Shown in pieces: positions 1 through 9,711 of a stretch of DNA of 64,000 nt. Location of the stretch: contig NC_061513.1 in NCBI RefSeq assembly GCF_022539505.1, positions 185,162,017-185,226,016 of the forward strand, in the 5' to 3' direction. Both the position numbers and the translations under genes were made by a program. A model generated the notes under the pieces. That model was not told where the DNA came from, made no database searches, and worked only from the letters and a program-made list of their open reading frames with translations. The DNA is from Lolium rigidum (lineage: Eukaryota; Streptophyta; Magnoliopsida; Poales; Poaceae). Position 1 is the first letter of the stretch. Each line of letters opens with the position of its first letter.

Positions 1-264
1 ATGTTTTTATTTTGGCCGTGCTTTCCCTGATATTTTGGACCTTCTTAGGACGGTAAACTTCTTTTTATGCATAATGGTAAATTTTTAAAATACAAGTCTT
101 CCAGTTTTTGAGAATTTTGCTACTTGTGCCATGTTGTTTAGTAGGCAGTCATATTATTGTTGTTGTTTAGTAGGCAATCATAAGTACTATACTAAATGGT
201 AACAAATATCTTTTTTCTCAGAATTTTGGGGGTGTTTGGGAGTTAACCTCATGCTGACACGTTA

Positions 265-603
265 GAGGTCGTTTGGTATCCATCATTTTGGCCTATAATC
301 CTGGAATTCATTTTGAAATTTCATAGGTGGGCTGTTTGGTTGCCACAGAATTGTGCTGTCATTTCATTTAGGAATTCCAGCAAAATGACTCCATGGGTAA
401 GCATGATTCCAAGCTGAGACCTGTCATTTGCAATTCTCTATGAAAGCCTCTACACATTCAATATTGAATTCTGTTGTCATTTGTAATTCCTGTGGCAACC
501 AAACAAGTGTCTATTTCTGAAATTACAATGTAAATGAAATGAATACATGTATTCATTTTAAAATGCTACAAATGAAATGAAAGCCTGGCTTCCAAACGAC
601 TTC
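265..603. mobile_element. PIF/Harbinger (Tourist-like) MITE, 339 bp
   Basis: The ends are imperfect inverted repeats of 18 bp: GAGGTCGTTTGGTATCCA at the left, and at the right the complement of GAAGTCGTTTGGAAGCCA (about 4 mismatches). They are flanked by the 3-bp direct repeat TTA at 262-264 and 604-606, which is the target preference of PIF/Harbinger elements. The interior is AT-rich, contains no open reading frame of note, and has several self-complementary ATTTCATTT/AAATGAAAT tracts. Size, TIR and TSD together support a non-autonomous MITE. The exact family is not recognised. Confidence 0.75.
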
Positions 604-606
604 TTA

Positions 607-3430
607 GGGATTTTTGCTCCTTATTTTTTGGTGTGCATTATCTTGGTGCCCTGTGAGATTTTTAGTGGGCAAATGAGTGGGTTATCTTCCTAACTGTTTC
701 AGTGTTGGGCTGCTTGGGTTCTCCGCTATGTGGCTCTAGCCACGGGCATGTAGGACGATGCTGGTGTAGTGGATCCCAGCTTTGGTTGTTTCTGTTCGTA
801 ACATGCCTAAACTAGACGTGGTACACTTCAATGGTTGACAGCTGGGTTGGTTCGCCACATGCAGCTTCATCTAGTCTTGGGCTTACCTCGGTCAAACCAT
901 CTGGGTTTTCTTCGTATGGTTCAGATGGTCAAAGCGGTGGATTGTACCCATGTCTTACGCCTCCTTCACTTTCGTGTTCATCTAATCTTCTTCTGAGAAT
1001 CCCTCTCTCCTCTACTCTATGGCTCAAATCCATCTCTCTTCCGGAGGGCTAACCGACGATGACATTCACGTCATCGTAAATACCCAGCGTCGTCACTTGC
1101 CGTAAAACCAGCACGAGGTGGCCCAAACCAGGCAGCCGCCGCCGCTCCTCCCGAGCGGCTGGCGCAATTGTTTCAGCAATGGAGAGGCCAGAGCTGAGAG
1201 CATCGTCGGCGATACCAAGACGTCAGCGGCAGCGCAGCCATCCGCCACACCGAAGTTTTGTGGAGCACGAGTGTGGCGGCGAGCTCAGCAACCACCTGCG
1301 TCCAGTTGACTTCTCTCCCCGCCTTTCCTCCTTCCCCTTTATCTGATCTTCTTTCTCGTTTTCTTCAGTTTCATCAAATCAGGCCGAGCGTGATGCGGCG
1401 TGATGTCGTTCCTTGACTTTTCAGGGCGGCCAGCGCAGAAGTCACTTGTGCTAGTGGGTCGTCGCATTCCGGCGGAGGCGCAGTCACGCTATGGCAGAGG
1501 CAGCTTCCACCGCGGTACCAGAGGCGGCCTTCCTCTACAGCGCTAATTCACTTTCTGTTTCCAATACTTGAGGTAAAATGATCAGGATAATTAATCCATA
1601 CATAGTATAGCATTGTTTTGTAGTTGTGGTTAGCTTGCTGCTACTTGGGCCCTCCGATTAGCAACTACATATTTAATTCTGAATGAGGACATACAAAGGG
1701 TTCACATATCACAAAAGGCAGATGACTCAGCTCGAGCATCTCAGATATAATTAAGTCATACATTGTGACATTGTCCGCTGAGGCAGCAGGCCTCTGGTTT
1801 AGCAATTTAATTATTTGTTTTACTATTAGAGATCTCGCATATCTCTTACTTGCATTAGTATGTCAGTATTTCGTTTTCAGATATCTTTTGATTGTCGGCC
1901 AGTTCTTGGTTAGTTCGTTTCCAAAATAATATGTCGGCCAGTTCTTATCTGGATTCACAATTGTCAAATATATGGGTTCAGGGAATAATCAAATATGATA
2001 CTGACAAATGTCTCCACTGAATCTGTTATACGTCTTGATGATTTTGATGTGGGTCTTTGAATGGGTAGATTAACCCTTTCTTTGGTGCAGAATAACAAGT
2101 TCTATGCCATTCCTTATTGATAACATGTGTCACATTTGTTTTGGCAGAGGTGCAGTCTTGGCAACCTACAGGGTTCCTTGGACACTCGACATAATTGGGG
2201 CAAGATTGAGGGGCTGAGCCCTATGCCAGGTAATTATATGATAATTTATTGATCCAAGTAAACCAAGTACAACTGTTTGTGATTTATTTAACTTTTCATC
2301 TTCAATTTATACTACCCAGATCGGCAGTAGATGTTCTAACTACAATCTAGCACGAAAGTATGTGGTGTGTTTGTAACTGAAATTAATTTAGCATCTGTAG
2401 AACAAATAGCGTATTTTTATGCACTATCATAGGCTACGTGTGCATGGCTTGAGAGGCCAATGTACTACTCAGGTTAACAAAATTCTGTTGCAGTGTGCAT
2501 AGTCTGCATTAGGATACATCAACCTTATAAAATTTGTTTCTACTTATCTATGGTGGTATTCTATAGTTTTGGACTTTCCTGTAGTATAATATCCAACGTG
2601 TGGTATCATGATATCATATTGGTTTGCTTTTTTTCTCCCAAATTTAGTGCAGCCCACAATTTCAATGGAGGATGCACGGTACATTTGAAATTTATGGACA
2701 AATAGTTCTCCCACTATTTTATGAAAAGAAATGGTTGTTTGGATGGCCTGAAAAAACTTTCAAAGACATGCGTGTACCTTCAGGTTTTGCTTGCAAAAGC
2801 CCTGAATATACCTTTGCTGGTATATAACAGGCTGATCCCTCTTCAGTGCTAGATTCGGTGTTACATAGATAACATAGATAGCAAGCTTAGTTAGTCAAGG
2901 AGCTCGAGTCTAGAAGAAAAAACAACTTGGGTTTTTCTCCAGTATCTTGCCGAAGTTGATCCCGTGTATATTAGATATTCCCAACACGAGTGCACCATAG
3001 ATGATGAGAGTGCTCAACCGTAGATGGCAGAGTGTTGAACTGAGATTTAGTAATTGAAATTTCCAGTCTAGCAATTATGCGTTTCACACCTTTGTTTGTA
3101 AACTTTGCAGACTATTCATCTATAGCAAGGTAGTAAGGATGGAAGCTATAGCCGGAGGCTGACAATGGAAGATTGTGGCGGAGAGGTTGATACTTTGTTT
3201 TTTGCATTCATATATTTAGTACACACAAGACTTATTTACTTATTTGTCACTATTATTATGGGGGTTAAAATACCTTCTAATCTAAAGCAGCACAAAACTT
3301 GTTACGTTTTTGTCACTATTATTATGTTGGCGCGTGCCGCCGCGCCCCATCTTGCTAGTATTATTTATAACTGAACAATATTATTGTTTCTGTAGACATA
3401 ATTTGACTTGAACTTTGACATGATCCTTAC
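607..3430. other. Low-copy region without a supported gene
   Basis: I see no convincing protein-coding gene here. About 1090-1560 is GC-rich and could be a promoter or 5' leader: it ends at a possible donor (GAGGTAAAA near 1570). The small ORFs at 831-1052 and 1118-1309 have no recognisable domain. The rest is AT-rich, intron-like sequence. A short direct duplication of TTTGTCACTATTATTATG occurs near 3243 and 3309. Confidence 0.4.
2148..2229 (+). other. Candidate non-coding or short exon
   Basis: This 82-bp segment is bounded by a good 3' splice site (a T-rich tract ending TTTTGGCAG) and a good 5' splice site (CCAG followed by GTAATTA). It could be an internal exon of a transcript starting in the GC-rich stretch near 1.1-1.5 kb. 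No domain is readable, so this rests on splice-site appearance alone. Confidence 0.2.
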
Positions 3431-3780
3431 AAAGGCACCAATTGGGACCCTTGTCAAAGTGCCTCAGCAATTGGGACCCTTGTCAAAGTGCCTCGATAGG
3501 TTGCTACCTACTGGGGCACTTCTCCAAACTACCTCTGTAGGTGTATATCTATTGGTGCACTTCTCCGAACTGCCCCTGTAGGTGTACACCTATTGGGGCA
3601 CTTCTCTGAACTGCCCCCGTAGGTGTACACCTGTAGGTATACACCTATAGGGGCACTTCTCCAAACTGCCCCAATAGATAGGGCATCAGAGGCATTTTAA
3701 CCAAAATGCCTCTAATAGAGGGTATTTAGGGACAAGTGTCCCAGAGCAAAGTGCCCCTAAATCCCTACCGTGTACTAGTG
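3430..3780 (-). mobile_element. CACTA (En/Spm) transposon terminus with subterminal repeats
   Basis: Read on the minus strand, the segment starts CACTAGTACACGG at 3780, a CACTA-type terminus. It continues into tandem subterminal repeats: about four 42-55 bp units around GGGGCACTTCTCCAAACTG and TAGGTGTACACCTA (near 3513, 3554, 3595 and 3650). Two further units follow around GGGACCCTTGTCAAAGTGCC (near 3447 and 3475). Tandem subterminal motifs are typical of CACTA elements. The opposite terminus is not found, so this is a fragment or solo end. Confidence 0.5.
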
Positions 3781-5010
3781 ACGTGGACACTGACGACCTG
3801 AGACGATAAGATGGAGCCATGGAGGCCGCTAGATCGTCACCGCGTTTGCAAGCTACCCTCCCGCGGCAGGAAGAACGGGGCCGCTGCCGGGAATTCATCG
3901 CCTTCCCTCGCTGACTTCCTGTATGGGATGGCATATTCTTGCTCGTGGACGGCAGTGTCTAATCTCACTCATCGAAATAACCAATAGTTTCTGTGATCAA
4001 ATTACCCACAAGGAATGGTGACTATCGAGATCTTTCATTGTTCCCGGGGGCAAATTTAACAATTAACATACACTCGACTCAATCTTCCTCGGGCTCTCCA
4101 GCGGCAGCAATGAGACACATTAGAAAGGATTTCAAATCGTAATTATACTGGGACTAATGCATTTGCTAGCTAGAACGGATTTCTCTGTCCGTGTGTGTGT
4201 TCTGTAGAAATGAGGAACCAAGGGGGATCTTCACGAAGGACGAACGAAGCCAAGAAAATCAAAGCAAGAGGGATGTCCAAGTTCTCGATGGCATGGAGGT
4301 CGTCCGCCACCACTATCAAAGATTCTTTACGCCGTTGCCTGCCGGTGCGGTGGACATTGCCGGCCGCCGCTATCACCATCGAAGAGTCCTTGCGCCGTTG
4401 CCTGCCAGTGCGGTGGATGTGGCCGGCCGCTGCCGCCACTATTGAAGACTCCTTGCCCGCCGGTGCGGTGGACGTCGCCGGCCGCCGCCATGTGGACGGA
4501 CGGACGGATGTACGAATGAGACACGTATTAAGATAATATTTGCGAAGTTTTTTTACAGGAAAAGGGACAGGTGAGGGAGCAAAGGAAACAGAACCGTTGG
4601 ATGGTTAGGGAATAGTCGCGCCGCACGGATGGGCGCATGAGCAGGCCGCAGACAAGCCCCGTCCTTTTTTTTTCTGAGCTAGGTTCTGCATGCAGCCCGA
4701 TCAAAGCGGAAGAGAATCAATCACCACTAATTAAGCCCGGATGCAGTGGTTAGTGAGTTTAAATGGTGGGAAGAGGGATCGGCTGAGAGGATTAGGAGTT
4801 AAGTGGGGCAATTAATACTCAAATTGCTCCTATATTTCGGTATTATTATTCCAAAACCACGATTACCCCTCTTGTTTTAGAAAAAAAAACCACGAACGAA
4901 TCTGAAACGTTTTTTTGCTTAGTGGACAATGAATATTGCTGCTTGTTCAGTTCGTATTCCGTCCCTTCGTTTCATCTTCTATCGCGGCCTGTTCGCCTCC
5001 CTCTGCCTGT
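3781..5010. other. Upstream region of the split host gene
   Basis: No gene is supported. The stretch contains a minisatellite (annotated separately), purine and T-rich tracts, and the sequence leading to the TATA box at 5014. The overlapping ORFs at 4170-4536 on both strands exist because the minisatellite unit is close to a multiple of three and GC-rich. Confidence 0.4.
4306..4490. repeat. Three-copy GC-rich minisatellite (about 60-66 bp unit)
   Basis: Three diverged tandem copies share the core CCGGTGCGGTGGACNTNGCC and GGCCGCCGC, joined by an AAGANTCCTTGC-like stretch. Units begin near 4306, 4366 and 4432. The last copy has an internal deletion. The near-multiple-of-three length keeps several frames open. 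Confidence 0.65.
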
Positions 5011-5013
5011 CTC

Positions 5014-5018
5014 TATAA
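5014..5018 (+). promoter_or_regulatory. TATA box of the split host gene
   Basis: A TATAA sequence within CTCTATAAGAGAGAGG is followed about 25-35 bp downstream by an A/C-rich stretch (AGAGACACACTGCGAGACAT) that looks like a plant transcription start and 5' UTR. It lies just upstream of the acidic first exon. Assigned by sequence appearance only. Confidence 0.5.
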
Positions 5019-5040
5019 GAGAGAGGTTGCTTCTCTCCAG

Positions 5041-5373
5041 AGAGACACACTGCGAGACATAACACCATAGGCGTCTATCACTTGGTTCCAGAGCTTTGGG
5101 CCGCCGCTCAAGACTTCTCCATCCCGTCTTTCGGTGTGCACCGCTGGACGGGACAACAGGCCACCGGAACCCCGTCCCTTGTGATCCTGTACGGGAGAGA
5201 GACGATAAGGTTTTTGGGGAGCGCTATAGCGCGACTGCTGGCTTGGACATCGACACGGAGGCTGACGACTACTTCCCCAATAACGATTTCTTCCTCGACA
5301 TCAACAACCTCTTCAGCGACATGGCTCTCAACATCAACACCGCCAACGTCAACGATGGTTCCTCTTCTAGACC
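5041..5373 (+). pseudogene. 5' exon of a grass RNase H1-N/viroplasmin-like gene (separated by nested insertions)
   Basis: The frame that includes 5096 encodes an Asp/Asn-rich acidic stretch (for example TEADDYFPNNDFFLDINNLF) and stays open to a clean splice donor, ACC followed by GTATGT, at 5374. No in-frame ATG lies between the upstream stop (near 5060) and the acidic region. The start codon is therefore lost, mis-sequenced, or further downstream (an in-frame ATG lies near 5320). The exon ends in phase 2, which fits the acceptor proposed at 5640-5641. I infer this is the N-terminal part of the gene whose last exon is at 28285-28602, because grass proteins of this type combine an acidic N-terminus with that domain. 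The link is inference. Confidence 0.5.
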
Positions 5374-5641
5374 GTATGTGTTCTTGCCTTCTATTTATGA
5401 GATCATGATCTTCTTCCTTCTCCTAGCAGCATGTTCAGGCTCGTTGTCAGGAAACATATTACTCTTAACAATCAGTTTAGACTTGTTGCTTATTTACTCT
5501 ATGGTGATTTGCATGACTAGTTTAATCTCAACCTTTTTAGTCATGTTTTATCTATTGTGTTCTTTTATTAAATCATGGGGAAATTTGCTAATTGTTCCAA
5601 CACATTCTTTTTCGTTTTCTTTGTTGACGAACAGCAACCAG

Positions 5642-5687
5642 CGGGTTCTACGGCATCATGGGCGATGATTATGGAGAGTGTCGTAGG
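5642..5687 (+). pseudogene. Possible second exon of the split host gene
   Basis: An acceptor ending CAACCAG at 5641 opens a reading frame in phase with the preceding exon, giving PGFYGIMGDDYGECRR. A GTGTGT donor-like sequence follows at 5688, and the frame stops at 5703 if it is not spliced. The T-rich tract upstream (TTTTCGTTTTCTTTG) is a plausible polypyrimidine tract. Boundaries are uncertain, and an alternative acceptor exists 7 bp upstream. Confidence 0.35.
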
Positions 5688-5781
5688 GTGTGTGCTCGCC
5701 GTTGATTGTGCCATTTTTTTGGCAATAGGAAATGTCACCGAGTCCTTCCACCATGCTTTCTTTTTACCAGTGTAAAACTTG

Positions 5782-5828
5782 TACGTCCCCCAATCCATAT
5801 TATTTGCCACTAAAATAAATGCATCTAC
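5782..5828. mobile_element. Stowaway-like MITE end fragment
   Basis: The sequence TACGTCCCCCAATCCATATT and the following TTTGCCACTAAAATAAATGC resemble the terminal part of grass Stowaway/Tc1-mariner MITEs (CTCCCTCC...AATCCATATTAATTGTC type), starting at a TA dinucleotide. It abuts the broken end of element A directly. The other end is missing. Resemblance is from memory, so confidence is low. Confidence 0.3.
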
Positions 5829-7432
5829 AAAAATAATGTGGCTGTCTTGAATTTCCCCACCATATCTATGCCCCAGACGGCGAACGGCCAGGTGAGGGGT
5901 ATGGTTTTCAGTGCCGAGCCCGGCATGTGCGACTGGCTCGCGTATTTCTGGCATCCGGCGCATGCGCGGACGAGGTCGACTGCATCTTCATGGGCTGTTG
6001 GCCAGTAGAAGCCGTGCCGGAAGGCTTTGGCTACAATCGAGCGCGCGCCTGCGTGATGGCCGCAGTCGCCTGCGTGGATGTCGCGCAGAATCTTGCGGCC
6101 TTCATCAGCGGTGACGCACCGCTGGAATACTCCGGAGACGCTGTGCTTGTAGAGCTCATTGTTGATGATGGTGAACGACTTGCAGCGGCGCACGAGCGTG
6201 CGTGCCTCCGTCTCGTCCATCGGTAGTACCTGGCGCTCGAGGTAGCTTATGTACGGTTCCGTCCAGTCCCCAGTATCGGAGGCGAGTGCGACTAGGACGG
6301 AGTCGGGTGCGGGTGGTTCGGCAATGTCGATCTCCCGCGGCACTCGCACCGACGAGTGAGTGAGGATGTCGAGGAAGACGCCTGGAGGGGGTTGGAGTCG
6401 CTTGGACCCGAGCCTGGCCAGTGCGTCTGCTTCTTCGTTCTTGCGCCTGTCGACCCACTCGACGACGTGGCCGGCGAAGCTGGCGCCGGCCTGGTCGAAC
6501 GCTCGCTTGTAGGCGATCATGTTGGCGTCGGTGGCGTCGCAGGTGCCGGACGTCTGGCTGGCGACGAGGTCGGAGTCGCCAAGGCAACGCAGTCGTGTTG
6601 CGCCCATCTCTTTTGCGATGCGCATGCCATGGAGAAGTGCCTCGTATTCGGCCATGTTGTTGGTGCAGGGCTCGAATCGGAGTTGCAGGACGTATCTCAC
6701 GATGTCGCCCTTAGGCGAAGTGAGGACGACCCCTGCTCCTGCTCCTTCAAGGTTTTTGGAGCCGTCGAAGTGTAGTGTCCAATGCTTGAGGTCCGCCGGG
6801 GAGTTTGGCTGCTGTGCTTCTTCCCAATCGGCGAGGAAGTCGGCTAGCGCTTGGGACTTGATAGCATGGCGCGACTCGTACGTGATGTTGTGGATGCCGA
6901 GTTCGACTGCCCACTTGGCGATCCAGCCGGTTGCGTCACGGTTGCGGATGATATCAGCGAGTGGCGTTGAGGCGACCACCTTGATGGGATGCTCGTGGAA
7001 GTAAGGGGCCAGTCGCCGCTGGGCCCTAAGCACTGCGTATACCAACTTTTGGTAGTGTGGGTACCGCTGCTTCGACTCGATTAAGTCTTCACTGATGTAG
7101 TAGACTGGGCGTTGAGTGAGCTGCTCTTTCCCTTCCTCCTTGCGCTCGACGACCATGACTGCACTTATTGTGCGATTTGACGCGGCGACGTACAGCAGCA
7201 TGGTTTCTTGTGGGAGCGGGGCCGCGAGGACAGGAGCGTTTCTCAGGGCGTTCTGGAGCTCTTCCAGGGCCTTCTGCGCTTCGTCCGTCCACTCGAACGA
7301 GTCCGACTTCTTCAGGAGACGGTATAGTGGCATGGACTTGTCGCCGAGTCGGGGGATGAAGCGACTGAGAGCCGCGACTCGCCCTTCGAGTTTCTGCGCG
7401 TCGACCAGGAAAGTTGGTCGTTTGGTACGCAT
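5829..7432 (-). pseudogene. Element A pol: RNase H, second RNase H and truncated integrase
   Basis: A 535-residue open frame contains three parts. Residues about 60-180 are the retroviral-type RNase H/tether region of Ty3 pol (LLYVAASN, PVYYISEDL). Residues about 218-343 are a complete second RNase H with WTLHFDGS and acidic residues D223, E262, D286 and D336. Residues about 453-494 are the integrase HHCC zinc module (H453, H459/460, C491, C494). The core starts with WGIDMVG (D523) and then diverges into non-homologous sequence after residue 531. Dual RNase H is the hallmark of Tat-lineage LTR elements. Truncation removes the remaining integrase catalytic residues, so it is inactive. Confidence 0.9.
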
Positions 7433-8214
7433 GACCGCCTAAATCTTCTCCGGGTTGGGCTCGATGTCGTGCTTAGAAACGACGTAGCGGAGGAGTTGTC
7501 CGGATGGGACCCCGAAGGTGCACTTCAGGGGGTTGAGCTTGATCTGGTAGCGATGCAGGTTTGCGAAGGTCTCGGCGAGGTCGGCGACTAAGTCGTCCTG
7601 CCGAGTCGACTTGACCACCACGTCGTCTATGTAGACGTGGACGTTGCGACCAATTTGGCTCTCCAGGCAACTGTTCATGCACCGCTGGTAAGTAGCTCCG
7701 GCGTTCCTGAGGCCGAAGGTCATGGCTGTGTAGCAGTAAGCGCCGAGTGGCGTGATGAACGCCATTTTCTCCTGGTCTTCTACTGCCATCTTTATTTGAT
7801 TGTACCCGGAGTATGCGTCGAGAAGCACAGCGATTCCGACCCCGCGACCGCGTCGATGATCTGGTTGATTCGCGGTAGGACGAATGGGTCCTTGGGGCAG
7901 GCGCGGTTGAGGCTGGTGTAGTCGATACACATGTGCCATGTCTTGTTTTTCTTCAGCACCAGGACTGGGTTTGCCAGCCATTTGGGGTGCTTGATCTCTA
8001 TGATGAAGCCGGCGGCGAGTAGCCGGTTGACCTCTTCGGCGATTGCGCGCTGATGTTCTTCGCCCGCGGGTCGCATCGCTTGCCTAACGGGGCGTGCGGT
8101 GGGGTCGACGTGTAGTTTGTGCTCAGCAAGTTCTCTCGGGACACCTGGCATGTCAGACGGTTTCCATGCAAAGACATCTCGATTCTCACGGAGGAACTTG
8201 ATGAACGCGCTTTC
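7433..8214 (-). pseudogene. Element A reverse transcriptase (broken)
   Basis: Two overlapping frames together cover the Ty3-type reverse transcriptase. The first (about 8151-7850) has HPKWLANPVLVLKKNKTW and CIDYTSLNRACPKD. The second has DAYSGYNQIKM and the catalytic YIDD motif at 7622-7633, then the thumb region up to NPEKI. A frameshift lies near 7845. An in-frame TAG at 7439-7441 separates it from the RNase H frame, and another TAG at 8215-8217 separates it from the protease frame. The flanks of both stops continue in frame, so they are point nonsense mutations in one ancestral polyprotein. Confidence 0.9.
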
Positions 8215-9711
8215 CTATTGGGCGGACAGACCCGTCCCAATGGTAACCTGCCTACTCGAGTTGTTCTCTACAAGATCTACTTGGCGAGTATCGGTTGTAG
8301 GCTTGAAGGTTGCTGCGGGCGAGTCGAGCTTAGTCGGCTTCTCGAGGATGGCGGGGTCATTGCGGTCGACTGGGTACTTGGCGAGCTCGACGGTGTTGTC
8401 GCGTTCCTCGGTGATGACGGCAACAGCGAGCTTGGCGCCGTTGTCCTCGCATTCCAGGGCCATTTCTGGGTCGCCGTGGACGGTGATGATGCCGCGGGGC
8501 CCGGGCATCTTCATCATGTTGTAGGCGTAATGAGGCGTAGCCATGAACCTGGCGAACGCCTGGCGACCGAGGACGCAGTGGTACGGGCTGCGGAAGTTGA
8601 CCACCTCGAATGTTATCCGCTCGGTGCGGTAGTTCACGGGTGTGCCGAAGGTTACCGGCAGCGTGACCTTGCCGATTAGGAAGGCTTTCCGCCCCGGGAC
8701 GATGCCGTGGAAGGTGACGCTCGTGTTCTCGAGGCGCGAGTCAGGCAGGCCGAGCCGCCGGAAGGTCTCATAGTACAGGATGTTGATGGAACTTCCTCCA
8801 TCCATCAGAGTCTTCGGAAGCCAGTAATCGGCAACCTTGGGCCTAACGACTAGCGCCACTCGGCCGAGGTACTCGATGCGTGGGGCATGATCTTCGCGGC
8901 TCCACGTGATGCTCTGCTCGGACCAGTTGAGCCAGTGGGGGACGTCGATGACGACTGCGTTCACGGCCACCGCTCTAGCGAGGACTTTCCTGTCTTGGCG
9001 GTCGCCGACCCCGATGAAGGTGTGGAGTGAGCCGGCACTGCGGCCGAACCTGTCTTCCTTGTGCTGGTCTTGGTCTTTGGTGTGGTCCTTGTGTTGATTG
9101 CCGCCGTTGGCTTCCTTGGCGCGGCGGGCCTTCTCTATCTGCTTCAGGGAGTAGCAGTTCCCAGTCGTATGGGTGGAGGGCTTGCCCTCCCTGCTGTGGT
9201 TGATGCATGGGGCATCCAGCAGGCTGCGCGCGTCGAACCGTTTGGGCTGGGGCCGGTCCTCTCTTGGTGCGCGGTTGTCTCGGCGAAAGGACTTCGGGTC
9301 GCGCTGCTCGTAATCGGCGTTGGCGACGAGTTCCGTGTGACCGCCGTCTACGCGGCGCTTGCCGTTGCTTGACCGGCCGCCAAACCGGTAGTCGCCGCGG
9401 CGAGTGTCGGAGTGAGTGGGGCGGCGATTGCGCTGCTGCCCGTACTCGTCGTCCGAGTCGACCGCCGGGTCTTCGTCGGCGTAGCGCTGGGCGATGTCGA
9501 AGAGCTCAGCGATGCAGATGTTGTCCCTTCTGACGCGGCGGAGCTTGGCGCTGAGTGGCTCGTATCGGCAGCACCACCGGAAGCAGTAGATCGCCGTGTC
9601 TGTGCTGAAGCCGCTGGAGGTCGTCCACATGTCCGGCCAGCGTTGCACCCACCGGCGAGTCGATTCGTGCGGGCCTTGAACACAACGATCCAGGTCTTCT
9701 ATGGTGGTGGC
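8215..9711 (-). pseudogene. Element A gag C-terminus and aspartic protease
   Basis: From 9711 leftwards the frame encodes the end of the capsid region (ATTIEDLDRCVQGPHES), a basic Asp/Arg-rich linker, a CINHSREGKPSTHTTGNC zinc-finger-like segment, and the retropepsin domain with the active site in LMDGGSSIN (codons 8782-8805). The DGGS form instead of DTGA is usual in Tat elements. It ends at the TAG at 8215. The open frame extends past 9711 to 10026, but those residues are LTR sequence of inserted element C and are not protein of A. Confidence 0.88.

Noticed and set aside
831..1309. Small ORFs (73 and 63 aa) in the left region
   Set aside because: No domain, no codon pattern and no supporting signals; best seen as chance ORFs in GC-rich DNA.
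4170..4536. Four overlapping ORFs of 65-113 aa on both strands
   Set aside because: They read through a GC-rich minisatellite whose unit is near a multiple of three. No domain, and no start or splice context.
8215..8217. Programmed stop-codon readthrough between protease and RT
   Set aside because: Another TAG at 7439 and a frameshift near 7845 in the same pol point to decay. No conserved readthrough context could be judged from one copy.
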